Position numbers and translations under genes: made by a program
Origin: Vibrio sonorensis
GTDB taxonomy: Bacteria; Pseudomonadota; Gammaproteobacteria; Enterobacterales; Vibrionaceae
Length of the DNA: 64,000 nucleotides
Direction: 5' to 3'
Assembly (NCBI RefSeq): GCF_001854765.1
Contig: NZ_LJJE01000022.1
Span: forward strand, 124,001 to 188,000
Part shown: positions 11,665-20,051 of the stretch, piece by piece
Numbering within the stretch: the first letter of the stretch is position 1
How the letters are laid out: every line of letters starts with the position of its first letter
Notes under the pieces: generated by a model
Database searches by the model: none
The model's input: only the letters and a program-made list of their open reading frames with translations
Told to the model about the DNA's origin: nothing

Positions 11665-12656
11665 GATTTTACCTCAGTGTTAAGCGGAAAGTGGCAAGCA
11701 TACTTGTGATTTTTAACTCGTTTCGTTTTAGGTATGGCTACGCACTGTCTCTGGGCATATGGGCATCGCGGCCCCAACCGACATCCAATTGGCAAATGCT
11801 GCAGTGGAGGGATAGAACCAGGTAATGATTGGAGTTTCTCTTTGTGAGGGATCCAGTCATCAAAATCCGGCATGGCTTTGAGTAGCGCAACGGTATAAGG
11901 GTGCTTAGGGTGGTTTAATATTTTCTGCGTGTTAGCCGATTCCACCGACTGTCCGCAGTACATCACCGTAATTCGGTTGGCCCATTGAGTGATGGTGTTA
12001 AGATCATGACCGATGAGCAGAATACTGGTGTTGTGTAACTGGTTCATTCGACTCAGCAGTCGTAAAATTTGCGACTGAGTAATAGGGTCGAGGTCATTGG
12101 TTGGCTCATCGGCGATAAGCAGCTTAGGCTTGGCGGCGATGGCCATGGCAATCATCACTTTCTGACACTCGCCATCCGTTAGCTCATAAGGGTAGCTCGA
12201 CATTAGCTGTTGGTGATCTTTTATGCCCACTTTGTGCAGTAAACCAATAGCCTGTTTTTTACGCCATTTAAAACGCTCCCACCACTTGCCTTCAAAGGCG
12301 TATGCCGGAATAGACTCAATGAGCTGTTTGCCTACTTCTTCTGAAGGGTCCAAGCAGGTAGAAGGCTCTTGGAAGATCATAGCAACGTCACGAGCAATCA
12401 CGCGTCTGCGCTCTTTAGGTGTCAATTGTAGAAGGTCGACGTTACCAAGCCGCATTCTGTCAGCGGTAACTTTCCAGTTGTCTTTGCAAACACCGACTAA
12501 AGCTTTCGCCACTAAGCTTTTTCCAGAACCAGATTCACCCACCAAACCGCGAATCTCACCTTCCGACATGGTTAGGCTCATGCGGTCAACGGCCTTCATT
12601 AACCCTTGAGGCGTTTCAATTTCAATTGTCAGATGTCGAATGTCTAACAGTGGCAT
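11661..12656 (-). CDS. sapD: Sap ABC transporter ATP-binding protein SapD
   Basis: Second ATPase of the Sap system, of the oligopeptide-transporter type, 331 residues. Walker A is GESGSGKS at residues 40-47; Walker B is LLIADEP. The signature is degenerate (LTDGECQK). The C-terminus has the oligopeptide-family extension with Cys residues ([15 protein letters not shown]), typical of DppD/OppD proteins, in some of which these cysteines bind an iron-sulfur cluster. The N-terminal [12 protein letters not shown] is close to E. coli SapD. The start shares one base with the sapC stop. Confidence 0.95.
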   Translation of the reverse strand: MPLLDIRHLTIEIETPQGLMKAVDRMSLTMSEGEIRGLVGESGSGKSLVAKALVGVCKDNWKVTADRMRLGNVDLLQLTPKERRRVIARDVAMIFQEPSTCLDPSEEVGKQLIESIPAYAFEGKWWERFKWRKKQAIGLLHKVGIKDHQQLMSSYPYELTDGECQKVMIAMAIAAKPKLLIADEPTNDLDPITQSQILRLLSRMNQLHNTSILLIGHDLNTITQWANRITVMYCGQSVESANTQKILNHPKHPYTVALLKAMPDFDDWIPHKEKLQSLPGSIPPLQHLPIGCRLGPRCPYAQRQCVAIPKTKRVKNHKYACHFPLNTEVKS

Positions 12657-13543
12657 TACTCAGTCCCCGCATTAATGGCTCTTCTTACCCCTTCGCCGAC
12701 AAGGTTGATCACTATGACCACAAACATAATCGCTAGCCCAGGAAGTGTTACTGTCCAAGGCGCCAAGTAGATTAACTCTACCGAATCACCTAAGATGGCG
12801 CCCCACTCAGTGCTAGGCGCTTGAGCACCTAAACCAAGAAAACCCAGAGCGGTAATATCTAAGATCGCGATTGACAGCGCTAGCGTAAACTCTGAAGCGA
12901 TGACGACTAATATGTTGGGTAATATAGAGTTCCACAGCAAGTAAAAGTCGTTCGCTCCATCGAGTCGAGCAGCCATGATGTAATCTTTCTCTACTTCGCC
13001 GTGCACGGCGATGTATACAGAGCGAACAAAGCGTGGTATGAGCGCAAGGCAGATGGCCAACAAAATATTAAACTCGCCAAAACCGAGAAAGGCAACAAAG
13101 ATAATGGCCAGTAGAAGCGATGGAATGGACATGACAGTATCGAGCAAGTGGTTAAGCGTACTGGACAATAGCCCGCGAGTCATACCAGCGAAGATGCCCA
13201 ATAGACAGCCAACAACGGCGGCGATAATCGTAACTACTAACGATGCGCCAAAGGTCAGTTGAGAACCAGTAATTAAGCGAGAGAGTATATCTCGACCCAA
13301 GTCATCAGTGCCGAAGAAGTATTCAACCGTTCCCGCTGGATTCCAAGATGGCGGCAACAGAAGTTCTCCAGTTTGCGCCTGGGGGTCATGGGGCGCAATC
13401 CAAGGGGCCAGTACAGTGACCAATGCGATAAACACAAGACACCAAAGTCCAAACATGGCGAGGTTATTCGCTCTGAAGCTTCGCCAAAAGCGTTCAAACT
13501 GAGTAGGGATGCGTTCTTCTTGGTAAACGTTATCCGTTAGCAT
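12656..13543 (-). CDS. sapC: Sap ABC transporter permease SapC
   Basis: Inner-membrane permease of 295 residues with about six membrane segments; the N-terminal segment is at about residues 28-52. The EAA-type cytoplasmic loop is visible as AARLDGAND near residue 200, the site that docks the ATPase. It is of the DppC/OppC type, with the FGTDDLGRD motif near residue 77. It overlaps sapB by 14 bases and shares one base with sapD. Confidence 0.94.
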   Translation of the reverse strand: MLTDNVYQEERIPTQFERFWRSFRANNLAMFGLWCLVFIALVTVLAPWIAPHDPQAQTGELLLPPSWNPAGTVEYFFGTDDLGRDILSRLITGSQLTFGASLVVTIIAAVVGCLLGIFAGMTRGLLSSTLNHLLDTVMSIPSLLLAIIFVAFLGFGEFNILLAICLALIPRFVRSVYIAVHGEVEKDYIMAARLDGANDFYLLWNSILPNILVVIASEFTLALSIAILDITALGFLGLGAQAPSTEWGAILGDSVELIYLAPWTVTLPGLAIMFVVIVINLVGEGVRRAINAGTE

Positions 13544-14492
13544 ACCACTCTTTCCTAACTAGAGGGTTAACCATCGCACCGATCAAGTCTGAAAGGATAT
13601 TAGCGGTTAACACCAGTGTGGCAACGACAATTACGCCAGCTTGAATAGCGACGTAATCTTGATTTGACAAAGCATCGAGAAGCCATCGACCAATACCGGG
13701 CCAATTGAAAATGGATTCAGTTATGATAGCCAAGGTCAGCATACTAGAGAGCTGAACTCCAACTTTCGGGATGATTGGCGGTATGGCATTTCTCAATACG
13801 TGCTGAGTAACGATTTCACGAGTGGAAAGACCTTTGATTCTGGCCGCGCGAATGTAGTTTTGACTCATTACCTCAGCAACTGAAGTTCTCATCAAACCGA
13901 TAACTTGTGTCGTTGGGGCCAGAGCTAAAACTAAGCAGGGCAAGATCAAATGTTCTATCACGCTCTGTAGGGCGTGTGCTCGGTATGGCCCTTGAGTTAG
14001 AAAGGCATCAATAATCGCAAATCCGGTAACGTGCTCAATTTCATACAGCAGGTCATAACGACCAGCGACGGGAAACACTTGGTAGTGAAGGGAAAACACC
14101 ATGATCATTAATAGTGCGACCCAGAATAGCGGAGCAGAGTAACCAGACATAGAAGTAAAGGAGATAATGGTATCTACCCATTTACCCTGTTTCATTCCCG
14201 CTATAGTGCCAAGCGGGATGCCGATAAGTAGAGAAAGCGCGAAGGCGATTAAGCAAAGTTCTAACGTTGCTGGAAAGACCACGACGAGTTCATCGATGAT
14301 TGGCACTCCAGCTTTGTTAACGCCAAAGTTAAACTGCAACAACTCAAGTAAATAGTATGACCACCCATGCCAAAAGTTGATACCTTGCCACGGCGAGCTT
14401 GGGTCGAGCCTTAGCAAGCTAAAGCCAACCATGGTCAAAATAAGCAGGGTAATAATAAAAAGATTTAATCTTCGAACGGCGTAAAACAGCAT
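13530..14492 (-). CDS. sapB: Sap ABC transporter permease SapB
   Basis: Inner-membrane permease of 320 residues, DppB/OppB type, with a membrane segment at residues 9-28 and five more in the second half. The EAA loop is AARIKGLSTREI near residue 225. It is the heterodimer partner of SapC. The ATG shares its last base with the sapA stop region, so translation is coupled. Confidence 0.94.
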   Translation of the reverse strand: MLFYAVRRLNLFIITLLILTMVGFSLLRLDPSSPWQGINFWHGWSYYLLELLQFNFGVNKAGVPIIDELVVVFPATLELCLIAFALSLLIGIPLGTIAGMKQGKWVDTIISFTSMSGYSAPLFWVALLMIMVFSLHYQVFPVAGRYDLLYEIEHVTGFAIIDAFLTQGPYRAHALQSVIEHLILPCLVLALAPTTQVIGLMRTSVAEVMSQNYIRAARIKGLSTREIVTQHVLRNAIPPIIPKVGVQLSSMLTLAIITESIFNWPGIGRWLLDALSNQDYVAIQAGVIVVATLVLTANILSDLIGAMVNPLVRKEWYANG

Positions 14493-16111
14493 TATCGAAT
14501 CCTCTCTACCCGATCAAACGGCTGTACATTGAAAGGACTGACTTTAAATCCAGTAAGCGTTTTGTCATGAGCTTGAAATTGCATGCCGTGACTCAGTGGA
14601 ATAACGGGGAACTCTTCGTTGAGAATATTCTGCGCTTGCTTGTAAAGGTTTTGGCGATAGCGGGGTTTATCGACTTCTAACGCTAGGTCTAGTAAGAAAT
14701 CAAAATCCGGATTACACCATTGAGATACATTAAGTCCCGCTCGTTGAGAATCGCAGGTCAATAAAGGTCGCAAAAAGTTGTCTGGGTCGCCAGTATCAGC
14801 AATCCAACCTGTTAAAATCAAATCGAAATCGCTCTGATTCACCGAGTCAACACGACTATACCTGTCGTCAGTAATGAGGTTGAGATTGACGCCAATATCC
14901 GCAAAATTGGCTTGGATAAGCTCAGCAGTCTTTCTCGGGCTGGGGTTAAAGGCTCGCGTTTCTAGAGGAACCAGCATGTTGAGTTCCAAACCTTGGTCGT
15001 ACCCCGCTTCTCGTAACAAGGCGCGCGCGTAGTTTCTATCGTAGCGAATTTGCACACTGTCCCTTTGGTAAGCCCAAGAACTTGGAGGCAGTACAGAGTA
15101 TGCCTGCGTACCAGTGCCGTAATAGACAGAGTCTAGGATGTTTTGACGATTGATGGCGTAATTTAGTGCTTTTCGCACTCTAGCGTCATCTAGAGCAATA
15201 TTTTCCGTATTGACGGCAATAAATGAAATATTCATCGCAGGCCGCGCCGACAAGGTAATACTGTCGTGAGTTTCGATTGTTGGTATCTGGCTCGACAGTG
15301 GTGAGCTTAAAACATCACACTCACTTCTTAGCAATTTGGCGAGTGTTCCCGTCCCTCGATGAGAGACATCAAACACAACTTGCTTCATGATTGCTGGTGT
15401 TTTCCAGTACTGATCGTGACGTTTAAGGCGAACCAAATCGTTAACTTGAAACTCGTCTAGATAGAAGGGTCCAGTGCCAATCGGGTGTGAATCAATCATT
15501 CCTTTTTCATCGGAAAGCTCTAGATAGGTGGCATATTCCAAAGAGTGGATAACAGCGTGGCTGGTAGCAATATTGGACAGGAATGTATTGTCGGGGCGAC
15601 TGAGAGTAAACTTAACTTTGGTCGGTGACAAAGCCTGAACATCGATCAGTAAGTTGTGAAAATCGATACCACTAAACCAAGGGTAGACACCGCCACTCAC
15701 GTAAAAGTAGGAGTGGGTTGGGTCAATTAGCCGCCGAAAGCTAAACACAACATCTTCTGAACTCAGTTTACTTTTTGGTGTGAACCACGCGGTGCGGTGG
15801 AACGAAACATTATCGTGCAATTCGAAAACATACTCAGTGCCACTGGCATTGACTGACCAACTCTTGGCAAGGTTTGGTTGTGGCTGAAAAGTCGAAGAGT
15901 TAAGAGTGAGAAGTGTATCGAACAACTGAGGGCTCAATGCTTCTGATGTAATACCACTATCCACCAACTGAGGATTAAAAGTCGTAGGGCCACCTTGGCC
16001 ACAGAATACAAAGCCGTCCTGCCTGATTTGAGTATGGTCGATTTCTTCGCCACACCCAGGCAACAGGGCAAGAGTTAGTAGTCCGAATGTCAGTTTTGCA
16101 AGTGCTTTCAT
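14492..16111 (-). CDS. sapA: Sap ABC transporter substrate-binding lipoprotein SapA
   Basis: Extracytoplasmic binding protein (SBP family 5) that delivers ligand to SapBC. With the ATG at 16111 it has 539 residues and a clean lipoprotein signal, MKALAKLTFGLLTLALLPGC, with the lipobox ending at Cys20. An in-frame start 54 bases upstream would add a polar tail ahead of the signal and is less likely. The family 5 pattern is seen in LAKSWSVNASGTEYVFELHD and FRRLIDP. E. coli SapA has an ordinary signal peptide, so lipid anchoring may be a vibrio trait. It heads sapABCDF, 114 bases after pspF on the same strand. Confidence 0.93.
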   Translation of the reverse strand: MKALAKLTFGLLTLALLPGCGEEIDHTQIRQDGFVFCGQGGPTTFNPQLVDSGITSEALSPQLFDTLLTLNSSTFQPQPNLAKSWSVNASGTEYVFELHDNVSFHRTAWFTPKSKLSSEDVVFSFRRLIDPTHSYFYVSGGVYPWFSGIDFHNLLIDVQALSPTKVKFTLSRPDNTFLSNIATSHAVIHSLEYATYLELSDEKGMIDSHPIGTGPFYLDEFQVNDLVRLKRHDQYWKTPAIMKQVVFDVSHRGTGTLAKLLRSECDVLSSPLSSQIPTIETHDSITLSARPAMNISFIAVNTENIALDDARVRKALNYAINRQNILDSVYYGTGTQAYSVLPPSSWAYQRDSVQIRYDRNYARALLREAGYDQGLELNMLVPLETRAFNPSPRKTAELIQANFADIGVNLNLITDDRYSRVDSVNQSDFDLILTGWIADTGDPDNFLRPLLTCDSQRAGLNVSQWCNPDFDFLLDLALEVDKPRYRQNLYKQAQNILNEEFPVIPLSHGMQFQAHDKTLTGFKVSPFNVQPFDRVERIR

Positions 16112-16225
16112 AGCCAGATACAACTGAGTAATAAGCTCATAATGAAACTCCCCATTATGCCTCAATATCTCAGTAATTTACTAACAAAAATCGCTGGTTA
16201 GGTAAAATCTGGACAATTTTTGTGG

Positions 16226-17221
16226 TTATGAGAGATTGGATAAATCATATTTTCGTACCATTCCTCTTAATTGGTGGTAACTTAGCCCCAATAGCTCCGC
16301 CGCTTTGCGTTGGTTAAACTTACCTTTGGTTAGCGCGGCGGTTAACAGCGCTTTATCTTGTTCTTCTTGCCAATTTTTATAGTCCATTGGGAAGTCAAAA
16401 CTTACATTAGAAGTATGGTCGCTCGGTTCGCTATTGTCATCGGTATCTTGATGCCAACTGGCAGAAAAAGGGTCAAAGACCAGATGTTCAATTGGGGCGT
16501 CGGCCATGCCATTTTGATATACGGCGCGCTCGATAACATTTTTGAGCTCGCGAACGTTACCCGGCCAGTGGTAGTCTAGCATTTCTTGCGATGCTTGATT
16601 GGAAAAGCCAACAAAGTAGTCAAAACCCAGCTCGCGACACATCTTGATGGCGTAGTGCTCAGCCAGTAGCGTGATGTCTTCTTTTCTTTCTCGCAGTGGT
16701 GGTAAGTTGATAACATCAAATGCCAAGCGGTCCAGTAAATCTGCGCGAAAGTCACCCTCTTTTGCCATTTGAGGAAGGTCGGCATTAGTCGCACATACTA
16801 AACGTACGTTTGCGTTTAAGAGTTGATGGCCACCAACCCTTTCGTATTGACCATATTCAATAACGCGTAACAGCTTTTCTTGGACGAGAAGGGGGGCGGT
16901 AGCGAGTTCGTCGAGAAACAGCGTGCCGTTTTCCGCTCTTTCAAATCGGCCTTTATGACGTCCTTTTGAGCCAGTAAAGGCGCCGGATTCATGTCCGAAG
17001 AGTTCAGAATCGATCAATCCTTCACTAAGGGTTGAACAGTTTAATGAGATCAGTGGTTGCTCCCAACGTTTGGATAAATAGTGCAGTCGCTGAGCAATGA
17101 GCTCTTTACCGGTACCGCGTTCACCAATGATCAAGACGGGTCTATCGATGGCTGCCAGTTTAGACACCTTGTCTAAAACGGCGAGAAACGAAGGGGATTC
17201 CCCAATTAAATTCTGTTGCAT
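16226..17221 (-). CDS. pspF: Phage shock operon activator PspF
   Basis: PspF is the sigma-54 enhancer-binding ATPase that switches on psp genes; PspA holds it inactive until the inner membrane is stressed. It has 331 residues and no receiver domain. Walker A is GERGTGKE at residues 33-40. The sigma-54-contacting loop is GAFTGS at residues 80-85, where most family members have GAFTGA. Walker B is GTLFLDE. The C-terminal Fis-type helix-turn-helix includes NQRKAAELLGLSYHQLRG. It is divergent from pspA across a 225-base region with a sigma-54 promoter and a large palindrome, as in E. coli. Confidence 0.95.
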   Translation of the reverse strand: MQQNLIGESPSFLAVLDKVSKLAAIDRPVLIIGERGTGKELIAQRLHYLSKRWEQPLISLNCSTLSEGLIDSELFGHESGAFTGSKGRHKGRFERAENGTLFLDELATAPLLVQEKLLRVIEYGQYERVGGHQLLNANVRLVCATNADLPQMAKEGDFRADLLDRLAFDVINLPPLRERKEDITLLAEHYAIKMCRELGFDYFVGFSNQASQEMLDYHWPGNVRELKNVIERAVYQNGMADAPIEHLVFDPFSASWHQDTDDNSEPSDHTSNVSFDFPMDYKNWQEEQDKALLTAALTKGKFNQRKAAELLGLSYHQLRGMVRKYDLSNLS

Positions 17222-17242
17222 GATTAAGTAAGCCCTTAGTGG

Positions 17243-17271
17243 TGAAATTTACCAAACCTTGGTTAATTTCA
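17243..17271. promoter_or_regulatory. Palindrome at the expected PspF enhancer position
   Basis: Arms TGAAATTTACCAA and TTGGTTAATTTCA (12 of 13 complementary) flank a 3-base spacer. The centre, 17257, lies about 106 bases before the predicted pspA start site, within the distance at which E. coli PspF binds its UAS, and 36 bases before the pspF ATG. This would let PspF activate pspA and repress its own gene. It has no T run, so it is not a terminator. Confidence 0.65.
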
Positions 17272-17335
17272 TCATATATTATCCCGTGCCAATATGGAAA
17301 CTATTCTAAGTTGTTGTATTTATTGTCTAATAAAG

Positions 17336-17351
17336 TTGGCATGCTTCTTGG
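17336..17351 (+). promoter_or_regulatory. Sigma-54 promoter of pspABC
   Basis: TTGGCATGCTTCTTGG fits the -24/-12 pattern TTGGCACG-N4-TTGC with correct 10-base spacing between the GG pairs. The -12 element has GG rather than GC; E. coli pspA also deviates here (TTGT). The start site would be near 17363, 84 bases before pspA. Confidence 0.75.
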
Positions 17352-17446
17352 AGTACCTATAGGCAGATACGCTATTAAGCTAGTAAATCAAACAAACAAT
17401 CAACCAACGGTAGTCAAGCCGCTGAAGGACTAACAGGAGTATACTT

Positions 17447-18118
17447 ATGGGTATCTTTTCTCGCTTTGCAGACATCGTCAATTCAAACATTAGTGCTTTA
17501 TTAGATAAAGCTGAAGATCCAGAAAAAATGATCCGTCTTATCATTCAAGAAATGGAAGACACCCTTGTTGAGGTTCGCACCAATTCTGCTAAGGCAATTG
17601 CTGACAAAAAAGAGTTGGCACGCAAAGTCGAAGCGATTGACAACCAAATCAACGATTGGCAAGAAAAGGCAACATTAGCGTTGACCAAGCAACGCGAAGA
17701 CTTAGCTCGCTCTGCGTTGATTGAAAAGCAAAAGCTTCAAGACGTGTTAAAAGGCCTTCACACCGAGCAAACTCTGGTTGAAGAAACCATTGAGAAACTC
17801 ACTGGTGAAATCAGCAAATTAGAAAGCAAAATAACGGAAACTCGTGCCAAGCAACAAGCGCTAGCAATCCGCAGTCAAACTGCGAGCAATCGCCGAGATG
17901 TTCAACGCCATTTGCACACGGCAAGAACGAATGAAGCTATGGCTAAATTTGATCAATACTCGCGAAAAATTGATGAACTTGAGGCCGAAGCGGATCTTTA
18001 TGCTAAAACAGGTCAAGGTAAGTCGCTAGACCAAGAGTTTGCAGAACTTCAAGCTCAAGATGAAATTGAACAAGAGCTAGAAAAACTCAAAGCACAAATG
18101 GAAGAAAAAAAGCAGTAA
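17447..18118 (+). CDS. pspA: Phage shock protein PspA
   Basis: PspA is the peripheral inner-membrane ESCRT-III-like protein that stabilises damaged membranes and inhibits PspF. It has 223 residues, almost all predicted helical coiled coil (about residues 25-220), opening with the amphipathic helix MGIFSRFADIVNSNISALL and the conserved DKAEDPEKMIRLIIQEMEDT. AGGAG lies at good distance from the ATG. It is the first gene of pspABC, driven by the sigma-54 promoter at 17336. Confidence 0.96.
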   Translation: MGIFSRFADIVNSNISALLDKAEDPEKMIRLIIQEMEDTLVEVRTNSAKAIADKKELARKVEAIDNQINDWQEKATLALTKQREDLARSALIEKQKLQDVLKGLHTEQTLVEETIEKLTGEISKLESKITETRAKQQALAIRSQTASNRRDVQRHLHTARTNEAMAKFDQYSRKIDELEAEADLYAKTGQGKSLDQEFAELQAQDEIEQELEKLKAQMEEKKQ

Positions 18119-18198
18119 TAACCGTCAGTTCTTAAACTATCGCCCACTATCCCTTTCGGCACGAGCGTGCCCGAAAATATAATAACTAGGAGTTGTCT

Positions 18199-18432
18199 AT
18201 GTCATCATTTTGGCTAACCGGACCTTTGGTCGTCTTCTTGATTGTTGTCGCACCACTGTGGCTGGTACTTCACTACCGAAGTAAGCGCAAAACGGAAGGT
18301 GGCCTATCCGATGAAGACTTTCAGAGATTGCAGTCACTGTCAGAAAAAGCAGAATCCATGCAGCAGCGAGTAGATACACTTGAACGCATTCTCGATTCGG
18401 AAACCCCGAACTGGAGGCAGAGATATGAGTAA
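18199..18432 (+). CDS. pspB: Phage shock protein PspB
   Basis: Small inner-membrane protein of 77 residues that works with PspC to sense stress and draw PspA away from PspF. It has one membrane helix near residues 5-26 (FWLTGPLVVFLIVVAPLWLV) and a cytoplasmic coiled coil (LQSLSEKAESMQQRVDTLERIL). The ATG at 18199 follows CTAGGAG; an in-frame TTG six bases earlier is a poorer start. It overlaps pspC by eight bases. Confidence 0.93.
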   Translation: MSSFWLTGPLVVFLIVVAPLWLVLHYRSKRKTEGGLSDEDFQRLQSLSEKAESMQQRVDTLERILDSETPNWRQRYE

Positions 18433-18814
18433 AAAAGAGCTATACCGCGATACGGCAAATGGCAAAATATCGGGTGTCTGTGCTGGTTTAGCAAATTACT
18501 TAGGCATTGAAGTGTGGTTGGTGAGAATACTGGTAATTTCAGCGGCTCTGCTTGGCGGTAGCTTTATGATTTTACTGGCCTATGTTGCTATGACGTTTAT
18601 GGTAGAAAAACAACCAGCCGCCTATGTTGAAGACCTAAAAGCTAAGCAAGAGCATCAACTAAAGAGCAAACCTTGGCAACAGGGAAAAACGCCGCAAGAT
18701 TTGATCAGTACCTTAGAGCGCGATTTTGACAAAATAGAAGACAAAATTCGCCATATGGAAGCGTATGTCACTTCCGGCTCATACAAGGTGGATCGCGAGT
18801 TTAAAAACTTATAA
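18425..18814 (+). CDS. pspC: Phage shock protein PspC
   Basis: Inner-membrane PspC-domain protein, 129 residues. The N-terminal ELYRDTANGKISGVCAGLA is the family hallmark; a hydrophobic stretch around residues 35-60 spans the membrane, and the C-terminal part is a charged coiled coil (ISTLERDFDKIEDKIRHMEAY). I start at ATG 18425, which has GGAGG upstream inside pspB and gives MSKKELYRD. The operon ends at the hairpin at 18821. Confidence 0.94.
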   Translation: MSKKELYRDTANGKISGVCAGLANYLGIEVWLVRILVISAALLGGSFMILLAYVAMTFMVEKQPAAYVEDLKAKQEHQLKSKPWQQGKTPQDLISTLERDFDKIEDKIRHMEAYVTSGSYKVDREFKNL

Positions 18815-18820
18815 GTCGAT

Positions 18821-18846
18821 AAGAGAGGGTTCTCCCTCTCTTTTTT
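18821..18846 (+). terminator. Terminator of pspABC
   Basis: AAGAGAGGG and CCCTCTCTT form a perfect 9-bp stem with a 4-base loop and a run of T residues. It begins just after pspC. Confidence 0.92.
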
Positions 18847-18934
18847 GTTGATGCGCAGATTTTATTTATACAGCCCAACGAACAGTAAGATATATAAAGT
18901 CCCAATCAATTTAGGCTTGTTGATCATAAAATTC

Positions 18935-18949
18935 ATACGTTTATCGTAT
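18935..18949. promoter_or_regulatory. Palindrome upstream of the RND operon
   Basis: ATACG-TTTAT-CGTAT is a perfect inverted repeat 67 bases before the first adaptor gene, in an AT-rich likely promoter. It suits binding by a dimeric repressor, but no regulator gene sits beside it. Short, so it could be chance. Confidence 0.35.
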
Positions 18950-19015
18950 AAGACACTGGAATAGAAAACGCCATTCATCTATCTTTTGGTTTAAACAAAT
19001 AATTAAGGATAGTGA

Positions 19016-20050
19016 ATGATGCGCCGAAGCTTTCTGTTTCTGGCTATAACTGCCACCCTATTTGGTTGTGGTAAGGAGCTTCCACCTGTTCCTGAGCCCG
19101 AATCTCGTCCTGCAAAACTTTTCACCGTTTCCGTTGGCAACTCTCAGTTTGAACGAACCTTTCCTGCGACGTCTGAAGCGGGTGACAAAGCGGTGTTGAC
19201 CTTCCGAGTCCCAGGTCAACTTCAATCGATAGACGTTAATGCTGGTAGCCAAGTAGAAAAAGGTCAGATTTTAGCGACGCTTAACCCAGATGAATATTCC
19301 CTTTTAGAAAGACAAGCCCGAGCCCAGTTTAGATTGGCTGAAGTCCAGTACGAGCGCTTTAAGAAGTTGCGTGAAGACAAAGTGGTTTCCGAACAAGATT
19401 ACGACCAAGCGAAAGCTAACTTTAACTCAGCAAAAGCGACTCTCAATCAGGCGCAGGCCAATCTAAGGTATACTAAGCTGGTGGCGCCATACGATGGCAC
19501 AATCTCAATCATCCCCGCTGAAAACTATGAGTTTACCAATGCCAACCAAGGCGTTATGAACATCCAAACGAATCAGTTGCTGAAAGTGATTTTTCAACTT
19601 CCCGATCACTTGCTGGGGCGCTTTTCGGTTGGTGTAGAACCTACGGCAACCATGACCTTCGATGCGTTTCCTGACAATCAATACCTACTGACCTTTCAAG
19701 AAATCGACACGGAAGCCGACCCTAAAACCGGCTCCTATAAGGTTACTATGGTAATGGAGAGACCAGCAGACGTAGGCATACTCCCAGGTATGGCTGGAAC
19801 GGTGAACGTAGTCGCTGCCGCTTCTGGAGCAACCAGAATTCCAAACACCGCGTTGTTCAACGAGAGTGACCGAGATTGCGTTTGGAAAGTAAATGACCAA
19901 CAGATAGTCGAAAAAGCGTGTGTCGAACTCAATGACAAAGGTCAGGTGCTAAATGGATTGGAAGATGGCGACCAAATCATTATGTCTGGGGTTTCCGGCA
20001 TTGAAGCTGGGATTAAGGTTCGCGAGTGGGTGAAGGAGCGAGGGTTATAA
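19016..20050 (+). CDS. RND efflux periplasmic adaptor lipoprotein, first of two
   Basis: Membrane-fusion protein of 344 residues joining an RND pump to an outer-membrane channel. The N-terminus is a lipoprotein signal with lipobox LFGC (Cys about 18). The order is a barrel/lipoyl half (GSQVEKGQILATLNPDEY), a helical hairpin with heptads (QAKANFNSAKATLNQAQANL), the second lipoyl half (LVAPYDGTISIIPAENYEF), then beta-barrel and membrane-proximal domains. It is followed one base later by a second adaptor. Order and neighbours match V. cholerae VexI of VexIJK, next to pspC, as I recall it. AAGGA precedes the start. Confidence 0.88.
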   Translation: MMRRSFLFLAITATLFGCGKELPPVPEPESRPAKLFTVSVGNSQFERTFPATSEAGDKAVLTFRVPGQLQSIDVNAGSQVEKGQILATLNPDEYSLLERQARAQFRLAEVQYERFKKLREDKVVSEQDYDQAKANFNSAKATLNQAQANLRYTKLVAPYDGTISIIPAENYEFTNANQGVMNIQTNQLLKVIFQLPDHLLGRFSVGVEPTATMTFDAFPDNQYLLTFQEIDTEADPKTGSYKVTMVMERPADVGILPGMAGTVNVVAAASGATRIPNTALFNESDRDCVWKVNDQQIVEKACVELNDKGQVLNGLEDGDQIIMSGVSGIEAGIKVREWVKERGL

Positions 20051-20051
20051 A

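Noticed and set aside
12223..12609. Long open frame antisense to sapD
   Set aside because: It mirrors a conserved gene, has no binding site and its protein is low-complexity; it is a shadow of sapD codon use.
17239..17433. Small open frame between pspF and pspA
   Set aside because: It runs through the palindrome and the sigma-54 promoter and encodes nothing recognisable.
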